NCBI RefSeq assembly: GCF_008065375.1
Contig: NZ_VJYI01000008.1
Span: 1-64,000 of the forward strand
Source of the DNA: Nonomuraea sp. SYSU D8015
GTDB taxonomy: Bacteria; Actinomycetota; Actinomycetes; Streptosporangiales; Streptosporangiaceae
Reading direction: 5' to 3'
Length of the DNA stretch: 64,000 nucleotides
Shown here: one piece after another, positions 9,423 through 17,110 of the stretch
Layout: every line of letters begins with the position of its first letter
How positions within the stretch are numbered: the first letter of the stretch is position 1
Notes under the pieces: model-generated
The model's input: the letters and a program-made list of their open reading frames with translations, nothing else
Database searches by the model: none
What the model was told of the DNA's origin: nothing
Position numbers and translations under genes: made by a program

Positions 9423-9848
9423 TTATTCGCAGGCGCCGACCCACTCGGTCTCGCCGTCGGCGAACACCTGGTGCTTCCAGATCGGGACCTGCGCCTTCAG
9501 GTCGTCGATCAGCCTGCGCGAGGCCTTGAACGCCTCGTCCCTGTGCGGCGCGGCCACCGCGACGATCACGGCCGTGTCGCCCAGCTCCAGGTCGCCGACC
9601 CGGTGCACGGCGGCCACCGCCGTCACGGGGAAGTCGGCGGCGACCTTTTCCGCCACCGCGCGCAGCTCGGCCTCCGCCGTGGGGTGCGCCGAGTAGGAGA
9701 GCCTAGTCACCGGCTTGCCGTGGTCCTGCTCCCGCACGGTGCCGATGAAGATCGTGGTGCCGCCGGCGGCATGGTCGCCCACGGCGGACAGCACCTCCTC
9801 CACGGAGAGCGGGGTGTCGCGAATGCCGAGCAGCCGGATGACGTTCAC
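9423..9848 (-). CDS. moaE: Molybdopterin synthase catalytic subunit MoaE
   Basis: The 141-aa large subunit of molybdopterin synthase converts cyclic pyranopterin monophosphate to molybdopterin with sulfur from MoaD. The family signatures FIGTVRE (about residues 35-41), the HR of PHRDEAF (about 101-107) and the Lys residues of DLKAQVPIWKHQ are all present. Length is normal. No other moa gene is adjacent, so the partners are encoded elsewhere. moeZ at 48381-49562 is the only other sulfur-carrier-related gene in view. It sits between an SDR gene and the PDZ protease gene with very short gaps. Confidence 0.92.
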   Translation of the reverse strand: MNVIRLLGIRDTPLSVEEVLSAVGDHAAGGTTIFIGTVREQDHGKPVTRLSYSAHPTAEAELRAVAEKVAADFPVTAVAAVHRVGDLELGDTAVIVAVAAPHRDEAFKASRRLIDDLKAQVPIWKHQVFADGETEWVGACE

Positions 9849-9857
9849 GGAAAAAGA

Positions 9858-10928
9858 CTACCCTCGCCGCTTCTTGCGCACCTGCCGGACGATCGCCGCG
9901 GTGCCGATGACGGCGACGGTGGCGCCGGCGGCGGTGAGCGTGGCCTCCTTGACCGGGAGCCGCCTGCCGACCACGGTGGTGCGCTTCGCGCGCAGCTCCA
10001 GCAGCTGCTGGAGCGCGGCCTCGTTGGTCCAGGACGGCTTCCAGCCCGCCTCTCGCAGCGCCACGCAGTCGACGACCCACGGGTAGACGACGTAGTGCAG
10101 GTCGGTCGCGGGCGCCGGGGTGATGCCGAGCCGGTGCAGGCGCTGCGCCGTGCCGAACGTCAGCCCCGCGGGCAGCTCGAACCTGCGGATGCCGGACAGC
10201 TCCTCGACCTGTTCCTGCTCCAGCCACCCGTCGGAGCCGACCGCCACCACGCCGGTGACGAGGCCGCGCGCCGCCAGCTCCAGCGCCGAGATCAGGTCGT
10301 CGACGTGACAGAACTGCCAGTGAGGGCTGCAGCCCTTGACCGTCAGGAGCCTGGGCGACTCGAAGTGGCGGGTGATCACCGTGTCGACGCCCGGGCCGAC
10401 GACCGCGGCCGGGCGCAAGACGGTCACCTCGAGCCCGGGGTGGCTGCGCAGGGACCGGCGCACCAGGGACTCGATCTCCAGGTAGTCGCCCACCACGCCG
10501 GTGTCGGGCTCGGCCGCCACCGGCGCGTCCTCGGCCAGGGGCACGTCGTTGTCGGGCGCGGCGCCGTACACCATCGCGCTGGTGACGAGCACCACCCGCC
10601 GCACGCGCGCCGCCGCGCAGGCCGTCAGCACCGTCTGGGCGGCTCTCAGGTTGTACGCCCGCCGCTCCACGGGATCGGAGTCGAGCGCGTAGTCGCCGGC
10701 CAGATGGACCAGGACGTCGATGTCGGAGATCCGGTTCGCCAAGAGCGGATCTCGTACGTCGATCACTCTCCACGTGGCTTCCTGAACGTCGCCGCGCTGC
10801 TCGTCGATGGCCACCACCCTGCGGAAATCCGCGGAGGATACGAGCCTGGCGAGCAGCTCGCGGCCTATGCCGGAGGCCGCTCCCGTGACGGCGACGACGG
10901 GTTGGCGCGGGCGTTTCGAGGTAGGCAC
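9858..10928 (-). CDS. SDR-family NAD(P)-dependent protein with atypical active site
   Basis: This protein of about 356 aa has an N-terminal Rossmann fold (VTGAASGIGRELL) of the extended short-chain dehydrogenase/NAD-dependent epimerase type. The Ser of LVTSAMVYG and the Tyr of GDYLEIE are in place, but the Lys expected four residues after the Tyr is Glu, so conventional catalysis is doubtful. A hydrophobic C-terminal helix followed by RKKRRG suggests membrane tethering. I prefer the GTG at 10928 because GAGGA precedes it; the GTG at 10946 is an alternative. It is transcribed divergently from the Zincin_2 gene. Confidence 0.8.
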   Translation of the reverse strand: MPTSKRPRQPVVAVTGAASGIGRELLARLVSSADFRRVVAIDEQRGDVQEATWRVIDVRDPLLANRISDIDVLVHLAGDYALDSDPVERRAYNLRAAQTVLTACAAARVRRVVLVTSAMVYGAAPDNDVPLAEDAPVAAEPDTGVVGDYLEIESLVRRSLRSHPGLEVTVLRPAAVVGPGVDTVITRHFESPRLLTVKGCSPHWQFCHVDDLISALELAARGLVTGVVAVGSDGWLEQEQVEELSGIRRFELPAGLTFGTAQRLHRLGITPAPATDLHYVVYPWVVDCVALREAGWKPSWTNEAALQQLLELRAKRTTVVGRRLPVKEATLTAAGATVAVIGTAAIVRQVRKKRRG

Positions 10929-11013
10929 CGGGTCCTCACTTTGCACTGATCCGCCGTAGGACGACTAACGTGGCGGTTGTGGACTCCTCCATCATCCTGC
11001 ACGAGGTAGAGCG

Positions 11014-12267
11014 GTGACTGACCTGCCGGGTCGCGAAAACGACCCTAACGAGAACCCGTTCGCCATGTTCGGCAACCCTGAGCAGATGGCTCAGGCGATG
11101 CGCCAGTTCGCCGACATGCTGTCGGCGCCGCAGAGCTCGGGGCCTGTCAACTGGGACATGGCGAAGAACATCGCCAGGCACGCCGTGGTCGCCGAGGGCG
11201 ACCCGAGCGTCATGGAAGGCGAGCGCCGCCAGATCGTGGAGGCGCTGAGCCTGGCTGACCTGTGGCTGAACGAGGCGACCGCGCTGCCGAGCGGCGTGTC
11301 GTCACCGCAGGCATGGAGCCGGTCCGAGTGGATCGAGAACACCATTCCCGTCTGGCGCAAGCTCTGCGAGCCGATCGCCGAGCGCATGGTCGAGACCATG
11401 GGTGGCGCGCTGGGCGGCTCCGGCCTGCCGCCAGAGGCCCAGCAGATGGCCGGCCCTCTCATGGGCATGCTCAAGCAGATGGGCGGCATGATGGTCGGCC
11501 AGCAGATCGGCCAGGCGATCGCCTCGCTCGCCCGCGAGGTGGTCGGCACGACCGACATCGGCCTGCCGCTGTCCGACACGGCCGCGCTGCTGCCCGGCGG
11601 CATCGCCCACTTCAGCGAGGGCCTCGAGATGCCCTCCGAGGAGATCAGGATCTACCTGGCGCTGCGCGAGGCCGCCCACCACCGGCTGTTCCAGCACGTG
11701 CCGTGGCTGCGCTCGCACCTGCTCGGCGCGGTCGAGGAATACGCGAAGGGCATCACGCTCGACACCTCGGCACTCGAAGAGCAGATCCGCGGGCTCGACA
11801 TCAACAATCCCCAGGCGATCCAGGAGGCGCTGAGCGGGGGCAACCTGCTCAAGCCCGAGGAGACCGAGCGGCAGAAGGCCGCGCTGTCCCGCCTGGAGAC
11901 GATGCTCGCCCTGGTCGAGGGCTGGGTCGCCGCGGTGGTCGAGCGGACCGCCGACGGCAAGCTGCCCTCCGCCGTCGCCCTGGCCGAGACCGTACGCCGG
12001 CGCCGGGCCACCGGCGGCCCCGCCGAGCTGACGTTCGGCACCCTGGTGGGGCTCGAGCTGCGGCCCAGGCGGCTGCGCGAGGCGGCGGCGCTCTGGCGGG
12101 CGCTGGAGAGCGAGCGCGGGATCGACGGCCGCGACGCGCTGTGGGGCCACCCGGACCTCATGCCCACGGCCGACGACCTCGACGACCCCGACGCGTTCGT
12201 CCGCGGCGAGGCGGCCTGGGACATCTCCGAGCTGGAGCGCAAGCCGGACGAGGGCGACGACGGTTGA
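11014..12267 (+). CDS. Zincin_2-type putative metalloprotease
   Basis: This 417-aa protein of the actinobacterial Zincin_2 family (Rv3195-like, from memory) is named for predicted similarity to zinc peptidases. The Met/Gln/Gly-rich N-terminal third precedes the helix ALREAAHHRLFQ (about residue 218), the likely metal-site helix. The canonical HEXXH spelling is not visible, so peptidase activity is unproven. The C-terminal half is helical and acidic. No signal peptide is present. The GTG start follows CGAGGTAGAGCG. Its stop codon overlaps the start of the downstream Nudix gene, so the two are coupled. Confidence 0.82.
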   Translation: MTDLPGRENDPNENPFAMFGNPEQMAQAMRQFADMLSAPQSSGPVNWDMAKNIARHAVVAEGDPSVMEGERRQIVEALSLADLWLNEATALPSGVSSPQAWSRSEWIENTIPVWRKLCEPIAERMVETMGGALGGSGLPPEAQQMAGPLMGMLKQMGGMMVGQQIGQAIASLAREVVGTTDIGLPLSDTAALLPGGIAHFSEGLEMPSEEIRIYLALREAAHHRLFQHVPWLRSHLLGAVEEYAKGITLDTSALEEQIRGLDINNPQAIQEALSGGNLLKPEETERQKAALSRLETMLALVEGWVAAVVERTADGKLPSAVALAETVRRRRATGGPAELTFGTLVGLELRPRRLREAAALWRALESERGIDGRDALWGHPDLMPTADDLDDPDAFVRGEAAWDISELERKPDEGDDG

Positions 12268-12809
12268 GCCTGCACGACGACGCGGTGGCGGTGCTGTCCG
12301 CCTGGACCGCGCCCACGCCGGAAGAAGAGGCGCTGCGCACGGAGTTCCTCGACCACCTGCGGGCGCACGACGACGCGATGTCGCGCGCCTGCGTGCCCGG
12401 GCACCTGACGGCGACGACGGCCGTGCTGTCGCACGACGGCTCGCGGGTGCTGCTCACGCTCCATCCCAAGGCCGGGATGTGGCTGCCGATGGGCGGGCAC
12501 TGCGAGCCCTCCGACGCCTCGCTGGCGGACGCGGCGCTGCGGGAGGCCTGGGAGGAGTCCGGCATTTCCGGGCTCGAGCTGCTCCCCGGCCCGCTCGCGC
12601 TCGACAAGCACGTCGTGTGGTGCCACCCGCCGACCAGCTGGCATCTCGACGTCGAGTACGCCGCCGTGGCCCCTCCGGGCGCCGAGGCGGTGATCAGCGA
12701 GGAGTCTCTGGACCTGCGCTGGTTCCCCGTCGACGAGATCCCCGACCTATCGGACGACGCGACGCGGCGCTTGGCCAAACGCGGACAGGCCGCACTTAGC
12801 TCTCGCTGA
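12264..12809 (+). CDS. Nudix hydrolase
   Basis: A Nudix-fold pyrophosphohydrolase of 181 aa. The Nudix box is seen as GGHCEP followed by LREAWEESG (about residues 75-97), with a one-residue insertion relative to the textbook spacing. The substrate cannot be told from sequence. I start it at the TTG at 12264, which overlaps the upstream stop as TTGA and implies translational coupling. A GTG at 12285 is the alternative. Confidence 0.82.
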   Translation: MSLHDDAVAVLSAWTAPTPEEEALRTEFLDHLRAHDDAMSRACVPGHLTATTAVLSHDGSRVLLTLHPKAGMWLPMGGHCEPSDASLADAALREAWEESGISGLELLPGPLALDKHVVWCHPPTSWHLDVEYAAVAPPGAEAVISEESLDLRWFPVDEIPDLSDDATRRLAKRGQAALSSR

Positions 12810-12854
12810 CGGGCGGTTGGCTAGAGTCTTTTGCGTCGTTCCAAAGGGGGATAG

Positions 12855-13847
12855 GTGAGTGCTCCGGCTGAGTCGCCCGTGGGCGGCACCATCGTGACGC
12901 CCGTTCGCAGACGCCGAAGGATCGCCGGGCCGCTGACGTGGCTGGCCGTGACCCCGTTCGCGGCGTGGGCCGTCGCCAGGGTGGCGGGGCTGGAGCGCGG
13001 ATCGCTGCCCACGCAGATCATGACCGCGACCCCGTACGCGGCGGCGGGCTCGCTGGTCCCCCTGCTGATGGCCGCGGTCGGGCGCAGGCGCGCCGCGACC
13101 GCCGTCGCCCTGGTCACCACGGCGGCGCTCGGCTTCAGCGTGCTACCGAGGGCGCTGGGCACGGCCGAGGCGGCGGCGGGCAGGCAGGTCAAGATCATGA
13201 CGATCAACCTGCTCTTCGGCCGGGCCGACATCGAGAGCGTCATGAGGCTCGTCCGGGAGTTCGACCCCGACGTGCTGAGCACCCAGGAGCTCACCCCGGG
13301 GGCGGTGTCCGACCTCGACGCGGCCGGGCTCAAGGAGCTCATGCCGCACCGCGTGCTGGAGGACGAGTGGAGCGCCGGCGGGAGCGGGCTCTACTCCAAG
13401 TACGAGCTGCGGCAACTGCCGGACGTGGCCCCGCCCGTCGGGCACAAGATGCCGGTCGCGGAGGTGTCGCTGCCGGGCGGCGCCCCGATCGAGATCGTCG
13501 ACGTGCACCCCTATCCGCCGCTGGGCCCGAACGTCGTGCAGTGGAACGAGGCGCTGGCCGCCCTGCCGTCCGCCTCGCCCGACCGGGTGCGGATCCTGGC
13601 GGGCGACTTCAACGCCTCCCTCGACCACGCCGCCCTCCGCAAGCTCCTGGACCGGGGGTACAAAGACGCGGCCGACCAGGTGGGGGCCGGGCTGATCCCG
13701 ACGTGGCCGGCGAACAGGCGGGTGCCGCCGATCATCACCATCGATCACGTGCTGGTGGACCGGCGGGTGGGCGTGCGCGAGGTGAGCGTGCGGGACGTGC
13801 CGGGCACCGACCACCGCGCCGTGCTGGCCGAGCTCACCGTTCCCTGA
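12855..13847 (+). CDS. Membrane-anchored endonuclease/exonuclease/phosphatase family protein
   Basis: This 330-aa protein begins with a basic segment and about three hydrophobic helices (residues 20-100). An extracytoplasmic EEP-fold domain follows. Family motifs are visible: TINLLFG at the start of the domain, the metal-binding Glu in STQELTP, LAGDFNAS (Asp/Asn pair) and the terminal GTDHRAV catalytic His. Relatives act on nucleic acids or phospho-substrates such as inositol phosphates or lipids; which applies here is unknown. The GTG start follows AAAGGGGGATAG. The stop codon lies inside the first unit of a 35-bp tandem repeat. Confidence 0.87.
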   Translation: MSAPAESPVGGTIVTPVRRRRRIAGPLTWLAVTPFAAWAVARVAGLERGSLPTQIMTATPYAAAGSLVPLLMAAVGRRRAATAVALVTTAALGFSVLPRALGTAEAAAGRQVKIMTINLLFGRADIESVMRLVREFDPDVLSTQELTPGAVSDLDAAGLKELMPHRVLEDEWSAGGSGLYSKYELRQLPDVAPPVGHKMPVAEVSLPGGAPIEIVDVHPYPPLGPNVVQWNEALAALPSASPDRVRILAGDFNASLDHAALRKLLDRGYKDAADQVGAGLIPTWPANRRVPPIITIDHVLVDRRVGVREVSVRDVPGTDHRAVLAELTVP

Positions 13848-13967
13848 TCAGCGCCCCGCTGAAACGGCTCGCCGTTCGCTGATCAGCGCCCCGCTGAAAC
13901 GGCTCGCCGTTCGCTGATCAGCGCCCCGCTGAAACGGCTCGCCGTTCGCTGATCAGCGCCCCGCTGA
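13844..13967. repeat. 35-bp tandem repeat, three full copies plus a partial fourth
   Basis: Three identical 35-bp units start at 13844, 13879 and 13914, followed by a 19-bp partial unit. At each full-unit junction the perfect 12-bp palindrome CGCTGATCAGCG is formed (13877-13888 and 13912-13923), and each unit holds a small AACGG/CCGTT hairpin with a CTCG loop. The array contains the stop codons of both convergent flanking genes. It could act as a bidirectional terminator or simply be a recent slippage expansion. Confidence 0.93.
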
Positions 13968-14549
13968 TTCCCTGAGCAGTTCTCTCGTGTTGTCCCAGCC
14001 CTCAAGACCGGGGTCCAGGCGCCGGATGTCCTGCGGCGTGCGCAGGCGATGCCAGCCCGGGGTGGTCGCGACCCGGCGCGGGCCCGGGGCCTGTCCGCGC
14101 AGCGTGGTCACGACGTCGTCGTCGTCCAGGTCAGGGTCGGCCCAGGCAGGCGCGGGCAGCGCGCAGGCCAGGGCCACGGCACCGCCGTTCTCCGCCGGGC
14201 AGATGGTGATCTCGGTCCGGCCGAGCTCCCTGAACAGTTTGCCCACGAGCAGGGGCGGCAGGTCGGGTGCGTCACCGCTGATCACCGCCGCCTGATCGGC
14301 CTTGAGCCGGCCGAGCACGGCCTTCAGCGACTCGCCGTCCGCGATCGTGATGACCTCGGTGCCGGGCCAGACGAGGTCTTCCAGGCCGGGGACGCTGGAG
14401 ATCAGGACGGGGGTGACGAGCTCGAGGCCCGCGACCATCTCGTAGGTGTCCTCCACCACCGCTTCGAGGAACCGCCTGCCGTCGACTCCTGGCGGGGCCG
14501 CCTGTGCCATGTGCTGACGTACGAGAACCGCGACGATGCGCGTCAACAC
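13953..14549 (-). CDS. Hypothetical protein, 198 aa
   Basis: I do not recognise a confident family. The start is taken as the GTG at 14549, because it overlaps the stop of the upstream metallopeptidase-like gene by 7 nt (GTGTTGA). The same frame stays open further upstream only as a shadow of that gene. The protein is alpha/beta, with segments such as VLISSVPGLEDLVWPG and AVISGDAPDLPP that recall nucleotide-sugar or molybdopterin-type nucleotidyltransferase folds (DUF2064/CofC-like). This is a weak impression. Its stop codon lies in the partial fourth copy of the 35-bp repeat. Confidence 0.65.
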   Translation of the reverse strand: MLTRIVAVLVRQHMAQAAPPGVDGRRFLEAVVEDTYEMVAGLELVTPVLISSVPGLEDLVWPGTEVITIADGESLKAVLGRLKADQAAVISGDAPDLPPLLVGKLFRELGRTEITICPAENGGAVALACALPAPAWADPDLDDDDVVTTLRGQAPGPRRVATTPGWHRLRTPQDIRRLDPGLEGWDNTRELLRESAGR

Positions 14550-15058
14550 TCCTCCGGTGCCGTGTGGGCCGCGGCGGAGAATCCCTCCAGGAACCCGCGT
14601 GCCCGCTCCGCCTTCGGATACTGTTCTACCAGCGCCCAGAACTTGGCGCCGTGGCTTGGCACGAGCAGGTGCACGAGCTCGTGGATGATCACGTAGTTGA
14701 TGACCCATTCGGGCAGGCCCTTGAGCCGGGTCGAGATCCGGATCGTGCCGTTCTCCGGAGTGCAGGAGCCCCAGCGGTGCTGCTGGTTGTCCACCCATCG
14801 CACGCTCACGGGGTCGGGCTTGCCGTCGAGATATTTGGCCGACAGCTCCCTGGCGCGCTCGAGCAGGTCCTCGTCGGTGGGCCGTCGACGGCGTTCCTTG
14901 GCGGCCAGCCGATCCAGCATGCGGCTCACCCATTCATCCGCGTCTTCGCCGCTCAGCCAGGCGGGCAGGAGCACGATCGTCTTGTCGCCGTCGCGGTAGG
15001 CGGAAACCGTACGCCGGCGACGAGAACTGCGACGGACCTCGACTGTCTCGGGGGGCAC
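14543..15058 (-). CDS. YgjP-like (DUF45/SprT-like) metallopeptidase-family protein
   Basis: This 171-aa protein carries the zinc-binding helix IIHELVHLLVPSHG (about residues 125-138), with HExxH and a third His further on, as in the M48-related YgjP family. The segment HRWGSCTPENGTIRIS is the conserved strand region before the helix in that family. Relatives are cytoplasmic predicted metal-dependent hydrolases. It begins with a very basic RRSSRRRR stretch. It overlaps the next gene by 7 nt, so the pair is probably one transcript. Confidence 0.86.
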   Translation of the reverse strand: MPPETVEVRRSSRRRRTVSAYRDGDKTIVLLPAWLSGEDADEWVSRMLDRLAAKERRRRPTDEDLLERARELSAKYLDGKPDPVSVRWVDNQQHRWGSCTPENGTIRISTRLKGLPEWVINYVIIHELVHLLVPSHGAKFWALVEQYPKAERARGFLEGFSAAAHTAPEEC

Positions 15059-15125
15059 ATATGCACGTTAGCCGAGACTGAGGAAATTCCACAGAGGGTG
15101 GACGTTGTTTCTGCTGGTCAGATGA

Positions 15126-15344
15126 TTAAGAGCCGGTGAATTTGGGCACGCGCCTTTCCCGATGCGGGGCCAGGCCCTCCAGCAGGCCGGACGGGGCCAT
15201 GGTCACCGGCTGCGCCACGGATTCCCAGCGCAGAGCGGCTTGCAGGTCTTGATGGCCTTGGTTCAGGGCTACTTTGGTGAGTCTTGTGGCAATCGGGGTG
15301 TTCTGCGTGATCTTTCGGGCGATGGCCGTACTTCCGAGAGTAGG
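15126..15344 (-). pseudogene. C-terminal remnant of an enoyl-CoA hydratase/isomerase
   Basis: On the minus strand an open stretch of 72 codons plus a TAA stop has no usable start. It ends with a sequence resembling the C-terminus of crotonase-family enzymes: TPIATRLTKVALNQG, then LQAALRWESVAQ, and a final RRVPKFTGS matching the usual K-R-x-P-x-F-x-G ending. A TGA at 15345-15347 precedes it in frame. I read it as the decayed 3' end of a lost gene. The identification is from memory of the family. Confidence 0.55.
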
Positions 15345-15508
15345 TCATTGTTCGGGAAAGATTGATTTACCAGCCCGTTATCGGGCGGCCTCCACGCCCG
15401 AGAGGGCGCGGCTGGTCGGGAGCGTTCCGGACCGCTCGGGAGATGGTTATCCACAGGCGGCGCCGAACCCGCTCGGGATCTTGCTCCGCCGTGCGAACCT
15501 TTCCCGCC

Positions 15509-17047
15509 ATGAGGCCACGTGTGAAGCCCGCCCTCCGGCGCATCCTCCGCGACGAGCAGACCCTCCAGTACGGCGTCCATCCCCTGCGTGCCGTCATGCT
15601 GTCCGGCTTGGCCAGATCCGTCCGGCAGTGGATCGAGGGTCTCGACGGCACCCGCGACCTGGAGCGCGTCCTGGACGCCGCGAACGCCGCGGGGCTCGAC
15701 GAGATCCGCGCCCGGTCCCTGCTCGACCAACTCGCCGCGCAAGGCGCTCTCCACGACGCCGCCACCAGCCCGGCGCCTCTCCGCGACCTCACACTGGCCG
15801 AACGCGACCGCCTGAGACCCGATCTCGACGCCCTCGACCTCGCGTCCACGGCGCCGGAGGGCGGCATCGGGCTGCTGAGCCGGCGGCTGAAGGCCCGGGT
15901 GCGGGTCTATGGGGCCGGACGGGTCGGGGCGCAGATCGTCGTGCTGCTGGCGGCGGCAGGGGTGGGGCACATCAGGGTGATCGACTCGGGGTCGGTGCGG
16001 GCGAGCGACCTCACGCCAGGTGGGCTGACGTGGTCGGAGGTGGGGCTGACGCGAGAGGAGGGCGCGGTGGCGGTGGCCCGCCGCCTCAGCTCGGGCGGCC
16101 GCACCCCCGGCATCGGCACCGAACCCCCCGACACCGCCACTCCGCAGCCGCGTAGCACCGTGCCCCCGACGCGTGGCGTCACATCCCCGCCGCGTGGAGC
16201 CGCATCCCAACCCCCTGGAGCCGCATCCCAGCGCCCTGGAGCCGCGTCTCCACCCGGTGGCGCCTCATCGCCACACGCGACTGCGTCCGCCAACGTCTCC
16301 CCACCTTCCGGCCGCGCGGCAAGACCTACAGCTCGGCCATCCGCCATCCCGTCGCCCTCCCTTACCCCGGCACTCGCGCAGCCCTCCCCGCGGCGTGGCC
16401 CTGCCGAGGGAAACGGCCAGCGGTCGGCCGGCCGCCCACCGCGCCCGACCACCGCCTCGCCCGGCACCGCTGAAGCCCGGCCGACCGGCAGAAGCAAGAG
16501 CCGACGGCGGATCGACGGGCAGGATCTGGCCAGGCCAGCGGTTGAGGTGCTGGCCGGAGGCACGTACCTCGGCGACAGGTCGGATCGGCCCGATCTCGTG
16601 ATCCTCGCTCCCGTCCTTCCCCTGGACGGGGTGCTGGTCAACGAGCTGGTCTCCCTGGGCATCCCCCATCTCCTGGCATCCGCCTTCGAAGGCCATGGCA
16701 CGGTGGGCCCTCTGGTCCTGCCCGGTGAGACGGCGTGCCTGCACTGCCTCGATCTGACCCGCCGCGACCACGATCCGGCTTGGCCGATCGTCACCGCCAG
16801 GCTGGGCGGCTATCCTCCCGGCGAGATCGCCTGCGACACGACCCTCGCGACGCTGGTCGCGGCGGAGGCGGTCGGCCACGCGCTTGCCCATCTGGAGGGC
16901 CGAGAGTCGGCTGTGACCAACGGCACAATGGAGGTAACACCCGATTGGCGCTGGAAAAGGGGCTCATGGCCCGTACACCCGCAATGTCGTTGTATGCGAA
17001 ACAATCCTTATTCGCTAAGAATGGTCATGTCGCCTCACCGCGACTGA
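15509..17047 (+). CDS. ThiF/E1-like adenylyltransferase-fold protein with a long Pro/Ser/Thr insertion
   Basis: About 512 aa, starting at the ATG at 15509 (MRPRVKPALRR). A helical N-terminal domain (1-130) precedes the E1 Rossmann segment GAGRVGAQIV and VIDSGSV (about 135-170). A disordered insertion of about 150 residues rich in Pro, Ser, Ala and Arg then interrupts the domain, containing imperfect repeats of the type PPGAASQ. The fold resumes at DLVILAPVLPLDG. Cys pairs CLHC and CRC near the C-terminus resemble the zinc site of E1 enzymes. The substrate is unknown. It lies 63 bp upstream of an ABC1 kinase gene, which may indicate a functional pair. Confidence 0.8.
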   Translation: MRPRVKPALRRILRDEQTLQYGVHPLRAVMLSGLARSVRQWIEGLDGTRDLERVLDAANAAGLDEIRARSLLDQLAAQGALHDAATSPAPLRDLTLAERDRLRPDLDALDLASTAPEGGIGLLSRRLKARVRVYGAGRVGAQIVVLLAAAGVGHIRVIDSGSVRASDLTPGGLTWSEVGLTREEGAVAVARRLSSGGRTPGIGTEPPDTATPQPRSTVPPTRGVTSPPRGAASQPPGAASQRPGAASPPGGASSPHATASANVSPPSGRAARPTARPSAIPSPSLTPALAQPSPRRGPAEGNGQRSAGRPPRPTTASPGTAEARPTGRSKSRRRIDGQDLARPAVEVLAGGTYLGDRSDRPDLVILAPVLPLDGVLVNELVSLGIPHLLASAFEGHGTVGPLVLPGETACLHCLDLTRRDHDPAWPIVTARLGGYPPGEIACDTTLATLVAAEAVGHALAHLEGRESAVTNGTMEVTPDWRWKRGSWPVHPQCRCMRNNPYSLRMVMSPHRD

Positions 17048-17110
17048 CGTGTTCAGCGGACGACGACGAAGGGGGGAAGCGGCATCTCTGCCGAGGTTCC
17101 GCGCATCAGT

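Noticed and set aside
13844..13967. Possible CRISPR array
   Set aside because: The units are directly adjacent with no unique spacers, and there are no cas genes, so it is a simple tandem repeat.
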